DNA from: Martinezella tropici
GTDB lineage: Bacteria > Pseudomonadota > Alphaproteobacteria > Rhizobiales > Rhizobiaceae
Assembly (NCBI GenBank): GCA_000799755.1
Contig: JUHI01000001.1
Coordinates: 1,240,001-1,304,000, forward strand
Length of the DNA stretch: 64,000 nt
Reading direction: 5' to 3'
Shown here: piece after piece, positions 1 to 7,715 of the stretch
How the letters are laid out: every line of letters begins with the position of its first letter
How positions within the stretch are numbered: position 1 is the stretch's first letter
Made by a program: the position numbers and the translations under genes
The notes under the pieces: model-generated
Told to the model about the DNA's origin: nothing
The model's database searches: none
The model's input: the letters and a program-made list of their open reading frames with translations, nothing else

Positions 1-5
1 AAGCA

Positions 6-704
6 TTGATAGAGCTTCGCGGCGTCTCGAAATCCTATCGCAAGGGGGGAGAGACGATCTACGCCGCCGCCGGTTTAGACCTCACGGTCCAGGAAACGGG
101 TATGGTCGCAATCGTCGGCCCGAGCGGGAGTGGCAAGTCCACGCTCCTGCACATACTCGGCGCAATGGACCGGCCCACAAGCGGCGAGATTGTCGTCGCG
201 GGGCAGTCAGTTAACCAGCTCTCTCAACGCGACCTTACGCGCTTTCGTCGGCAGACGGTTGGGTTCGTCTTCCAGACCTTCAATCTGATTCCTAACCTAA
301 CGGCGCTGGAGAATGTCGCCCTACCGATGGAGTTCAACGGTGTGCCGAAAGCCACGCGGCTTGCGCGGGCGAAATCCCTACTTGAGCGGTTTCAACTCGG
401 GCCTCGGCTAAAGCATCGTCCGCGCGAGCTCAGTGGCGGCGAGATGCAGCGTGTCGCGATCGCCCGCGCCGTCGCCAATGAGCCTCGCCTGGTCTTGGCC
501 GATGAGCCGACCGGCAATCTCGACTCGCGCTCGGGGCAGATCATCTACGAAGTCCTGCGAGAGATATCGCGTGAGCGCACCGTGATCGTCGTTACCCATG
601 CAGAGGATCTGGCCAAGCTAGCCGATCATGTCATCCATATCCGAGACGGAAGGCTCGTGGATGCTGAGGGGTCGCCAACACAGTTGACGCCTCTTGCCCA
701 ATGA
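6..704 (+). CDS. ABC transporter ATP-binding protein, LolD/MacB type (5' end near window edge)
   Basis: ATPase subunit of an ABC exporter of the LolD/MacB family, which powers lipoprotein release or efflux of peptides and drugs at the inner membrane. Visible motifs in order: Walker [10 protein letters not shown] near residue 39, a Q-loop (VFQTFNLIP), the signature LSGGEMQR near 143, Walker [13 protein letters not shown] and the switch histidine VVTHAED. At 232 residues it is a normal length for LolD. The first in-frame start is TTG at base 6; an earlier start outside the window is possible. Its permease partner is not downstream, so it should lie to the left. Whether it belongs to the metal cluster that follows is unknown. 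Confidence 0.88.
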   Translation: MIELRGVSKSYRKGGETIYAAAGLDLTVQETGMVAIVGPSGSGKSTLLHILGAMDRPTSGEIVVAGQSVNQLSQRDLTRFRRQTVGFVFQTFNLIPNLTALENVALPMEFNGVPKATRLARAKSLLERFQLGPRLKHRPRELSGGEMQRVAIARAVANEPRLVLADEPTGNLDSRSGQIIYEVLREISRERTVIVVTHAEDLAKLADHVIHIRDGRLVDAEGSPTQLTPLAQ

Positions 705-761
705 TCCCTCCCCAGAGGGCTGTACTCTGTACGGCGCTCACAGCCAATGGACAGATAAAAT

Positions 762-1217
762 ATGCAAGCATTGACGATCAGCAAGGCCGCCCAAGAGGCG
801 GGTGTCGGTGTCGAAACGATCCGCTTCTACGAGCGGCGCGGATTGATCGAGCAGCCGGAGAAACCGGGATACGCCGGATATCGGCACTATTCTGCCGAGA
901 CAGTGCGGCGGATCAGATTCATCCGAAAGGCACAGCAGATCGGCTTCTCGCTCCGCGAGATCCAAGATCTGCTTTGGCTTCGGGCCGATCCTGCGGCCGA
1001 TTGCAGCGACGTGCGCCAGAAGGCGGCGTTGAAGATCGACGAGGTCGACGAGAAAATCATGGAGCTCAAGAAGATCCGCAAGGCGCTAGAGAAAGTGATT
1101 GCGGACTGCCCTGGCCGGGGGGCGCTGAAGGGGTGCACCATTCTGGAGGCGCTTCAGGACGGGGAGCGGCTTGAAAACCAAATATCCTCTACCCGAACAC
1201 GAAGGAAGATCAAATGA
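762..1217 (+). CDS. MerR-family metal-responsive regulator
   Basis: Transcription activator/repressor of the MerR family. The N-terminus is a winged helix-turn-helix (TISKAAQEAGVGVETIRFYERRGLI), followed by a dimerisation helix and a C-terminal metal loop. It has the three cysteines that bind Hg(II) in MerR: one in DCSDV and a pair in CPGRGALKGC with eight residues between, the spacing seen in Tn21/Tn501 MerR. Unlike classic merR it points the same way as the next gene and overlaps it by 4 bases. It probably controls the two MerR-type promoters at 1890 and 5723. The Shine-Dalgarno is weak and the start sits right after an AT-rich stretch. The metal is inferred to be mercury or another soft metal. 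Confidence 0.88.
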   Translation: MQALTISKAAQEAGVGVETIRFYERRGLIEQPEKPGYAGYRHYSAETVRRIRFIRKAQQIGFSLREIQDLLWLRADPAADCSDVRQKAALKIDEVDEKIMELKKIRKALEKVIADCPGRGALKGCTILEALQDGERLENQISSTRTRRKIK

Positions 1218-1432
1218 AATCGGTCACGCTAAAGATCGAAGGTATGCACTGCAACGGCTGCGCACAGAACATCAAGGCCCTCGTGAGTTCTGAGGCGGGC
1301 GTACGCGGCGCCGATGTTTCCTTCAAAGACGGCCAGGCGCGTATTCTCTTCGATCCGCAAACCGTCAGGGAAGATCTCCTTGTCGAAGTGATCAAGAAGG
1401 CAGGCTACCAAGTTCCGGCTCAGGATCAGTGA
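1214..1432 (+). CDS. Small cytosolic heavy-metal-binding (HMA) protein
   Basis: A 72-residue single-domain metallochaperone of the CopZ/MerP fold. The metal site is GMHCNGC near residue 12, the CxxC loop that binds soft metals such as Cu(I) or Hg(II). There is no signal peptide, so it should act in the cytoplasm. Its ATG overlaps the end of the MerR gene (translational coupling), and its own stop overlaps the GTG of the broken CcdA-like gene. The context suggests it passes metal to, or buffers it near, the P1B ATPase downstream. Confidence 0.85.
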   Translation: MKSVTLKIEGMHCNGCAQNIKALVSSEAGVRGADVSFKDGQARILFDPQTVREDLLVEVIKKAGYQVPAQDQ

Positions 1433-1918
1433 CCGAGCTGGGGGCTTTTGAACTCGCAATCGGACTCTTATACATTTTCCGCCGCGCTGGATCGCTGAAG
1501 ATTTCACTTGGGCCCGGCCGCGGCGGCCTGTCCGGGTCGCGTGGTTCGGTCGCCTTGGGTCTGTTCTTTGGTCTCAACATTCCAGCGTGCGCTGCGCTGC
1601 TGATATTTGCCTTGTTGGGTATGGCTGCAGCAGGCGGCGTGAGCGGTGCAAGCCTTTCGGCTGGCTTTGTTTCGTTGGGTCTTTTCGGGTTCGCCTTGTC
1701 GTTGCCGAGGGCAGCGGTCCTCATCCCGTCTGCGCGGCGCGCGCTGGATTGGCTCTGCATTATCGCGACTACTACCGCTCTGGACCGGTTTACTGCTCGT
1801 CGCCCTTGGCCTCTGGTCGATCGGCTTCGGCTTATTCACCGAGATCAAGGCGCAGCTCGTAGCCGGGCAGAATACGCACCAATGCCCGCTTGACTCCGTA
1901 GGTTGGTACGGAGCGTAG
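1429..1918 (+). pseudogene. Broken CcdA/DsbD-like membrane protein remnant
   Basis: Two reading frames together spell the second half of a CcdA-type transmembrane protein. The first runs from a GTG at 1429 and contains the TM segment GLFFGLNIPACAALLIFALL; near 1745-1760 the homology-like hydrophobic reading moves to the next frame (LLPLWTGLLLVALGLWSIG) and ends at 1918. The N-terminal half typical of CcdA is missing. So the gene seems both deleted and frameshifted. An intact distant relative sits at 6164. The assignment rests on the hydrophobic pattern and the PAC motif; a sequencing error could explain the frameshift but not the missing half. Confidence 0.6.
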
Positions 1919-1921
1919 ACT
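1890..1921 (+). promoter_or_regulatory. MerR-type promoter/operator upstream of the P1B ATPase
   Basis: A -35 TTGACT (1890-1895) is followed by a perfect 7-bp inverted repeat CTCCGTA/TACGGAG (1894-1900 and 1907-1913) with a 6-base spacer, then TAGACT as -10 after 20 bases. Long-spacer promoters with a dyad between -35 and -10 are the hallmark of MerR-family control, and the sequence resembles PmerT of Tn21. It lies about 60 bases before the ATPase start, inside and after the broken CcdA-like gene. Confidence 0.8.
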
Positions 1922-1979
1922 CGGCTCAATCGGATAATGCCGGCAGTTCGCTGGCGAACGTAGGACCGGAGGTCAGGGC

Positions 1980-4436
1980 ATGAACACGGCTACAGCGATT
2001 GCACCACGCATCCAGCCCTGGAGCGAGGAGCCGGCGAGCCGACCCGATCGGGCCAGGATACGCGCCCGGATTGGCGGTCTGCATTGCTCGCTTTGCACTG
2101 GAACGATCGAGAAGGCGCTTGGCAGTCAAGCAGGCGTCGACAAGGTCGCAGTAAGCCTCACGCATGAGCAGGCGCTGGTTGAATACGACCCGAACGTCGC
2201 CCGGCCCGAGGCGCTGCTGAAAATCCTGCGCGACATCGGTTATACAATTTCCGACCCGCGCAAGGTTCGGCCCTTCGAAGAGGAGGAGCGCGAGCTCGTC
2301 CGCGAGGGCCGCCGTTTTCTCGTTGCCACCGCGTTCAGTCTCCTCGCCATCGCCCTAATTACGAACCCGATGGGGATCGCGGCCCTCGCCATCCATGGGG
2401 TGGTGTTTTTCAGTCTCATCGGGTTGATGTTCCTCGTGCTGCGAGCACGAGGTCTTGCTCCGGCGATTCTTGGTGCCGGTGGGTTGGGCATCGCTGCGCT
2501 CGCGCTGATGCTTGTCAAGGAGCAGGCCTGGTTCGCTGCGGCCATTCCGTGGCTTGTCGCCGCCATGGCCGTTATTCTGGTCTTTGGCATCGGATGCCAT
2601 ATTCTGGTGATGGCGGCACAGGCACTGCGCCGGGGCATTCTCAATCAACATGTCTTGCTCGAGACGGGCGCCTTCGCCGGCCTCATCGGAGGTCTGATCG
2701 GGTTCGTCTTCTCCCCCGCAGCTTACCCGACTGCTGCCTTTTTTGCCGTCTCAGTGATGGTCACGACCTACCACATCTTCTCGGAATGGCTCTCGCTGAT
2801 CGTCAAGACCCGCAGTTCGCAGGCGGTGAAGCAACTCCTCGATCTTCAGCCGGAAGCAGCGCGGGTCGAGCGCAACGGCCTCGAGTTGGAGCTGCCGATC
2901 GCGGAGGTGGCAATCGGCGATCTCGTCCGCATTCGTCCTGGCGAGCGCGTGCCAGTCGATGGTGAGGTGGTTAGCGGCCATTCGGCGGTCGATCAATCCT
3001 TTGTCACCGGCGAGCCGATCCCGGTCGAACGGAAGAAAGGTGACGCAGTGATCGGCGGCTCGATCAATGGCAACGGTACCTTGCTTGTTCAGGTGCGAGC
3101 CGTGGGCGAGGGAAGCTTCTTGCATAAGGTCATTCGCGAAGTCGAGGACGCTCGGGCACTCAAGCCCGGCCTCTTGCATCTCGTAGACAGAGTTCTTCAG
3201 ATTTATACGCCGACGGTTCTCGTTATTGCGACGCTCGCTCTTATCGGTTGGCTAGTCGGCTCATGGTTCGTATCCGGCGAAGTCGACTTGGAACGGGCAA
3301 TCTTCGCCGGGTTGAGCGTGCTTGTAATGGGCTATCCTTGCGCGGTGGGTATCTCCGCGCCGCTTTCCATAGTGCGCGGTGCCGGCGAGGCAGCCGAACG
3401 GGGCATTCTCATGCGCACCGGCGAAGCCTTCCAAGGCTTCCGGCTGGTGAAGACCATTGTCCTCGATAAGACCGGCACGCTTACTCAGGGCAAGCCTGCG
3501 GTTCGTGAGATTGAGGCCGTAAATGGCGAAGAGGACGAGCTGCTCGCCTTGGCGGCAGCGGCAGAAGCTTCCTCTGAACACCCGCTCGCTCAAGCAGTGG
3601 TCACCGCGGCTTTCGAGCGAGGCGCCGTCCCGCCGGACGTCGAGTCCTTTGAGGCTATGCCAGGTAAAGGCATCGTCGCTGACATCGGCGGTGAGGAGGT
3701 TCTTGTCGGAAGCCCCCATTTCCTGGCTGAACGGGGGGTGAACCTGGCGCAGCTACAGGCCCGGATCGTGGCGCTGGAGGAGGCTGGCCGAACGGTGATC
3801 GCCGTCGGCAGGGGAGGACGGGCACTCGGACTGCTTGGCCTTGGCGATAAGCTGAAGGCGGAAGCAGTGAAGGCCGTCGCACAACTGCGGGCCGATGGAC
3901 TCCAGCTTGTCCTGCTTACAGGTGACAACGAGCGTGCCGCGCACAAGGTCGCGAGGGAGGTCGGCATCGACGTTGTTCATGCTGGCGTGCTGCCCGACGG
4001 TAAAGCCGAGATCGTGCGGCAGCTTCAGGTCGGCGGCACAAGGGTTGCCATGGTTGGCGATGGTATCAATGACGCCCCCGCTCTCATGCAAGCGGATGTT
4101 GGCATCGCCATGGGTGGTGGCACGGATATCGCTATCGAGTCAGCCGACATCATTATCCTCTCCAATCGTCTCGATGCTGTTCCGGTCGCGCGCCAGATCA
4201 GCCGGAGAAGCTACCGTAAGATGCTCCAGAATGTGACTCTCGCCTTCCTGTTCAATGGCGTCGGAATTCCTATCGCCGCGACGGGTCTCGTCTATCCGGT
4301 ATGGGCCATGGTCGCGATGGCCGTCAGTGTCACCGCAATCTTCTTCAATTCGCTGTGGGGTCGACCGCAGCTCTTTTTCGACGCGGTACTGAGTGTCGGC
4401 CGCCCCGTTGTGGCGGACGCGATCCAGACGGCGTGA
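1980..4436 (+). CDS. P1B-type heavy-metal ATPase with YPC motif
   Basis: An 818-residue metal-transporting ATPase of the inner membrane, expected to pump a soft metal out of the cytoplasm using ATP. Order seen: an N-terminal HMA domain (GLHCSLC near residue 33), TM helices, the actuator motif TGEP, the ion-site helix, the phosphorylation motif DKTGTLT, the HP nucleotide-site motif SEHPLA, and the hinge GDGINDAPAL. In the ion-site helix the usual CPC/CPx is replaced by YPC (MGYPCAVGIS). The last helices have FNGVGIP and MAVSV in place of the YN...P and MxxSS of Cu(I) pumps. Specificity therefore cannot be read from known subtypes. It starts after a MerR-type promoter and is followed 9 bases later by an MFS gene. 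Confidence 0.92.
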   Translation: MNTATAIAPRIQPWSEEPASRPDRARIRARIGGLHCSLCTGTIEKALGSQAGVDKVAVSLTHEQALVEYDPNVARPEALLKILRDIGYTISDPRKVRPFEEEERELVREGRRFLVATAFSLLAIALITNPMGIAALAIHGVVFFSLIGLMFLVLRARGLAPAILGAGGLGIAALALMLVKEQAWFAAAIPWLVAAMAVILVFGIGCHILVMAAQALRRGILNQHVLLETGAFAGLIGGLIGFVFSPAAYPTAAFFAVSVMVTTYHIFSEWLSLIVKTRSSQAVKQLLDLQPEAARVERNGLELELPIAEVAIGDLVRIRPGERVPVDGEVVSGHSAVDQSFVTGEPIPVERKKGDAVIGGSINGNGTLLVQVRAVGEGSFLHKVIREVEDARALKPGLLHLVDRVLQIYTPTVLVIATLALIGWLVGSWFVSGEVDLERAIFAGLSVLVMGYPCAVGISAPLSIVRGAGEAAERGILMRTGEAFQGFRLVKTIVLDKTGTLTQGKPAVREIEAVNGEEDELLALAAAAEASSEHPLAQAVVTAAFERGAVPPDVESFEAMPGKGIVADIGGEEVLVGSPHFLAERGVNLAQLQARIVALEEAGRTVIAVGRGGRALGLLGLGDKLKAEAVKAVAQLRADGLQLVLLTGDNERAAHKVAREVGIDVVHAGVLPDGKAEIVRQLQVGGTRVAMVGDGINDAPALMQADVGIAMGGGTDIAIESADIIILSNRLDAVPVARQISRRSYRKMLQNVTLAFLFNGVGIPIAATGLVYPVWAMVAMAVSVTAIFFNSLWGRPQLFFDAVLSVGRPVVADAIQTA

Positions 4437-4445
4437 GGCACGGAC

Positions 4446-5678
4446 ATGGCAACTGCAAGTTACAAGGACATGAGTGGTATGGATGTTTCACAGGTAAACA
4501 ATGAACGCGAGCGCCTGCTTCGGATGCTCGCGGCGGCGACCTTCGTCATCTTCTTTCAAGCTTTCATGGTCGCGCCCATCATACCGACGCTCGCCAATAC
4601 TTTCGGGACGTCGGTCGAGAGAGTCGGGCTCATTGTGCCAGCCTATCTGATCCCTTACGGAATCGCGACGCTGGTTTTTGGGCTTCTCGCGGATCGGCTG
4701 GGCATCCACCGCGTCATGTTCGCGTCGCTGGCGGCGTTTGCCGTACTCACAGCTTTGACGGCGATGGCCACCTCCATCGAACAGATCGCCCTTTGGCGGG
4801 TCCTGACCGGGCTCGGCGCCAGTGGCGTCGTGCCGCTCGGCCTCGCGCTCGTCGGCCGCCTCTATCCTTATGAGCAGCGTGGGCGCCCGCTAGGCTGGCT
4901 CTTTGGCGCCATGGCCGGCGGGATGGCCTTTGGCTCACCCGCCGGCGCGATGCTCGTTCCCTTCGTCGGATGGCAAGGGCTGTTTCTCGTAGTGGGAGCG
5001 GCTGGAGCGGGTATCCTGCTCCTGTTCCTGCCCTATCGCCGCATCATTGCTGCGGCAGTGCAGCCGGTCACGGGCACGTTCGGCGATCTTTTCCGCGGCT
5101 ACAAGAGCCTCCTCGGCACGCCAAGGGGGCAGCGCACATACGGCTATGTCCTTGTCAACTCGATGTTCCACTCCGGCGTCTTCACGTGGCTTGGTGTGTA
5201 TTTCGAACAGCGACACGGCGTCGGACCGGTCGGCGTCGGATTGGCCTTGCTCGGATACGGCGTGCCGGGCTTCTTGCTCGGGCCGATGATCGGCCGGGCG
5301 GCGGACCGCTGGGGCCGCGCCAGGTTGCTGCCCCTTGGTCTCGCGCTCAGCGCCGTCGCAGCCGCGCTGCTGATCCTCGGCTTTCCCTTGATCCTTGCGC
5401 CGGTGGTGGCGATGCTTCTCTCTCTTGGCTATGACATGACGCAGCCGCTCTTCGGCGGGATTGTCACCTCGCTCGGTGATAAGCGGCCTGGGCAAGCCAT
5501 GGGGCTGAACGTCTTCATGCTCTTCGTCGGCATGGGGCTGGGTAGCTTGATCTTTGGTGAGATGCTCCGCTTTGGCTTCGAAGTATCACTGGGCGTTTTC
5601 GCCATGGTCGAACTGGGGTTGGCCGTGATGTCCATCCGTCTGTTTCGGTCTGAGGTAGTTCAAGTCCGGAGCAGCTGA
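4446..5678 (+). CDS. MFS transporter
   Basis: A 410-residue major facilitator superfamily permease with about twelve hydrophobic segments. The loop 2-3 signature appears as GLLADRLGIHR, and an equivalent GRAADRWGRAR occurs in the second half. MFS proteins move small solutes by proton antiport. It follows the P1B ATPase by 9 bases and is likely in the same transcript, so a role in metal or metal-complex efflux is inferred only from position. Other in-frame starts exist at 4470 and 4482; the first ATG was kept. A 15-base perfect hairpin (GAGGCAC c GTGCCTC, 5684-5698) follows the stop but lacks a T-run. Confidence 0.85.
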   Translation: MATASYKDMSGMDVSQVNNERERLLRMLAAATFVIFFQAFMVAPIIPTLANTFGTSVERVGLIVPAYLIPYGIATLVFGLLADRLGIHRVMFASLAAFAVLTALTAMATSIEQIALWRVLTGLGASGVVPLGLALVGRLYPYEQRGRPLGWLFGAMAGGMAFGSPAGAMLVPFVGWQGLFLVVGAAGAGILLLFLPYRRIIAAAVQPVTGTFGDLFRGYKSLLGTPRGQRTYGYVLVNSMFHSGVFTWLGVYFEQRHGVGPVGVGLALLGYGVPGFLLGPMIGRAADRWGRARLLPLGLALSAVAAALLILGFPLILAPVVAMLLSLGYDMTQPLFGGIVTSLGDKRPGQAMGLNVFMLFVGMGLGSLIFGEMLRFGFEVSLGVFAMVELGLAVMSIRLFRSEVVQVRSS

Positions 5679-5722
5679 AGGGCGAGGCACCGTGCCTCCT
5701 GGCATGCGACATTTGACGTCTA

Positions 5723-5754
5723 TTGACTCCGGACTACGGTACGGATGGCAGAAT
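5723..5754 (+). promoter_or_regulatory. Second MerR-type promoter/operator
   Basis: TTGACT (5723-5728), then CCGGACTACGGTACGG as an imperfect dyad, then CAGAAT as -10 at 5749-5754, giving a 20-base spacer. The first nine bases and the GGTACGGA right arm match the promoter at 1890, so the same MerR protein probably controls both. It precedes the HMA/CcdA-like/HMA operon by about 57 bases. Confidence 0.78.
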
Positions 5755-5810
5755 CTCGAAAAATGCGGAGCAGCTGCACTTGGTGCATTACGACGAAAGG
5801 CGAACATCAC

Positions 5811-6167
5811 ATGACGAACACGAGCCGACCGTCCGGGCTGTTTCACGGCCGTTGGAGAATCCTGTTTTCAGCTGGCGCGTTGCTCCTCTCTTTTCTGTTC
5901 TCGCTCGCGATCTCTACAAGCTCGGCTTCCGATAAGGCTGCAGGAACGACGGTCGTCGTGCCGGTGACCGGTATGTCGTGTGTGAGCTGTGCCGCGACGA
6001 TCAAGCAAACCGTCAAGAACATCGATGGCGTATCTAATGTCGAGGTGAGCTTGGCGGCCAGGACGATGCGCGTGACCTACACCCCCGCACGTGTTTCGCC
6101 TGACCGCATCGTCGCCGCTGTGAACGCACTCGGATATCAAGCTGGGACCCCGGTGGAGGCGAAATGA
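5811..6167 (+). CDS. Exported or membrane-anchored HMA protein (MerP-like)
   Basis: A 118-residue protein with a basic N-terminus and a hydrophobic segment (LFSAGALLLSFLFSLAIS, about residues 14-35), then one HMA domain with GMSCVSC. This matches a periplasmic or membrane-tethered metal carrier, as MerP is for Hg(II). The ATG at 5811 was chosen over the in-frame upstream start at 5745 because GAAAGG lies just before it and the signal-like segment follows directly. The gene overlaps the CcdA-like gene by ATGA. It is the first gene after the 5723 promoter. Confidence 0.82.
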   Translation: MTNTSRPSGLFHGRWRILFSAGALLLSFLFSLAISTSSASDKAAGTTVVVPVTGMSCVSCAATIKQTVKNIDGVSNVEVSLAARTMRVTYTPARVSPDRIVAAVNALGYQAGTPVEAK

Positions 6168-6853
6168 CGTTAGAGTCTGCATTGCAGTCGATCCAACCTG
6201 GCCTCGCTGGAGGGGGGCTGGTGCCCGCAATAGGCACCACGTTCCTCGCGGGTATTTTGGCGAGCGCGGTTTGTCCGTGCACATTGCCTGTTGGGCTCAG
6301 CGTCGCGGGTATGGCCGGAGCATCTGACACCGGAGGTCGTCACGACGGGCTCGCAATCGCAAGCGCTTTCTTCGTCGGAATCGTCGGAAGCCTCACCGCA
6401 CTTGGTCTCTTTGCGGGTCAACTCGGCGCGTTGGCGACGGAGTCATTCGGTCGCAACTGGGCGCTCGTTATGGCTTTCCTTTCGTTCGTGGCCGCAGGGC
6501 TCGCCTTCTGGAGACCCCGGCTGCCATTCGACCGGCTCACGGCTTGGAGACGGCCCGGCGTGGCGGGCGCGTTCGGCTATGGCCTTGTGTTCAGTCTTGG
6601 CACCTCGGTCGCTCCGCTCCTGCTTCTGTTTACGGTCGTTGCAGCTACAGGCACCCCGAAACTCGGCGTATTGCTATCCTTTTTCTTCGGCGTCGGCCGG
6701 GGGTTACCGTTTCTTCTCGCGGGAGCCGCCGCAAGCACCGCGACGCGCTTCACTCGGCTTGGATTGCTCGGTCGCCCGATTCAGTTCGCAAGCGGCATCG
6801 CTCTACTATTTGTCGGTTGGTACTACGCTCAAGTTTACGCTGCATTGCTGTGA
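6164..6853 (+). CDS. CcdA/DsbD-family transmembrane protein with CPC motif
   Basis: A 229-residue polytopic membrane protein with about six helices. Its first helix carries SAVCPCTLPVG, where CcdA/DsbD proteins have a proline next to a redox cysteine. CcdA relatives normally pass electrons across the membrane for cytochrome c maturation. Here it sits between an exported and a cytosolic HMA protein under a MerR-type promoter, an arrangement that mirrors periplasmic MerP, membrane MerT and the cytosolic HMA of MerA. A role in metal relay or uptake is inference; a thiol-reducing role for the exported HMA protein is the alternative. Confidence 0.75.
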   Translation: MTLESALQSIQPGLAGGGLVPAIGTTFLAGILASAVCPCTLPVGLSVAGMAGASDTGGRHDGLAIASAFFVGIVGSLTALGLFAGQLGALATESFGRNWALVMAFLSFVAAGLAFWRPRLPFDRLTAWRRPGVAGAFGYGLVFSLGTSVAPLLLLFTVVAATGTPKLGVLLSFFFGVGRGLPFLLAGAAASTATRFTRLGLLGRPIQFASGIALLFVGWYYAQVYAALL

Positions 6854-6864
6854 GGGAGAACGAC

Positions 6865-7098
6865 ATGGTTCGTCAGGATAGTTCGCTTGCAACAGTGACC
6901 CTGGCAATCCCAGGGATGGTCTGCGAAGGCTGCGCTGAGAAAATCCGTGATGCTTTAACGGCGATACCCGGCATACACAAGGTCAAGACAAAGCTATGGC
7001 AGAAGCAGATCCAAGTTACCTTTAAGAAGGAGACCGTTCGTGAACAGACGGTTGTGCAGGCGCTCGGCGAGCAGGGGTTCGATGCTGTCGCGAGCTAG
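6865..7098 (+). CDS. Cytosolic HMA protein
   Basis: A 77-residue single HMA domain with GMVCEGC and no signal peptide, so a cytoplasmic metal chaperone. An AGGGAG ribosome site precedes the ATG at 6865. It is the third gene of the 5723 operon, 11 bases after the CcdA-like gene, and is placed to accept metal on the inner side of that membrane protein. Its basic stretch KVKTKLWQKQIQ is not typical of CopZ. Confidence 0.83.
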   Translation: MVRQDSSLATVTLAIPGMVCEGCAEKIRDALTAIPGIHKVKTKLWQKQIQVTFKKETVREQTVVQALGEQGFDAVAS

Positions 7099-7294
7099 CA
7101 ATCTTGACGACCTGGTACTTACCGCATTCCGGCGCGCCTCCGATGAGGATCGACTAGATGTTGCCGAGCATCTGCTGTGTGCACTCGAGACGTTAGCTGA
7201 CATCGGCAGAGAAGGGCAGAGGCGAGTCCCATCTCAAGCTCGATTAAACCAAGCCTATAGAGTGATCGCGCACCGGACTGAGCGTTGGCGATGA
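7082..7294 (+). CDS. Small hypothetical protein
   Basis: A 70-residue helical-looking protein (DLDDLVLTAF-type start, DVAEHLLCALETL) with no cysteines in metal motifs. It starts inside the end of the preceding HMA gene, 17 bases of overlap, which suggests coupling. Family not recognised. The charged, amphipathic helices could be a small regulatory or structural protein of the same operon. Confidence 0.5.
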   Translation: MLSRASNLDDLVLTAFRRASDEDRLDVAEHLLCALETLADIGREGQRRVPSQARLNQAYRVIAHRTERWR

Positions 7295-7715
7295 TTTGGT
7301 CTGACAAGCTATGAAACCGCTCGTCAGAGCGCACACGCAAGATCCAACGACGGATCGCGGGAGATCAGCGAGCTTGGTGCAATTCCTTGCCCGAACTACG
7401 ATAGAGTGAGGGCGGAAGTGATGGCGACGGGGGCAGTGGTCGGAGCAATATTAAAGGACCGAGGGGTGTCACCAGCACGGGTGGCTTCGGCCTGGGTGGT
7501 GGGTAAGCTGAGTTTGACATCGGCGATCTTCGGGCTGTCGAAATTGCATAATTTTTCCGAGGACCAGGCGGCGCTGTTGCTTAGGCTGTCTGGTCCGGAG
7601 ATCCGATCCGTCGAAGCGCCGATGGCTGCACCCAGCGGTGCGCAGCAATGTTGATGTATGGCTGGCATTGGAAACGCCTTGATGCTGGCTTCCGAAGTCT
7701 CGGAGGCCGAAGAGA
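7295..7715. other. 421-base stretch without a convincing gene
   Basis: One open frame (7406-7654, plus strand, 82 codons, rich in Ala and Val, one segment FGLSKLHNFSEDQAALLLR) could be a small protein, but no ribosome site or known family supports it. No promoter dyad or repeat was seen. It separates the metal cluster from the LysR gene and may be a recombination scar. Confidence 0.3.

Noticed and set aside
713..745. MerR-type promoter before the first merR gene (GTAC TCT GTAC)
   Set aside because: The short repeat has the wrong spacing and no TTGACT at the proper distance; not supported.
7396..7668. Minus-strand 90-codon frame before the LysR gene
   Set aside because: No ribosome site, no recognisable domain; overlaps a similarly weak plus-strand frame.
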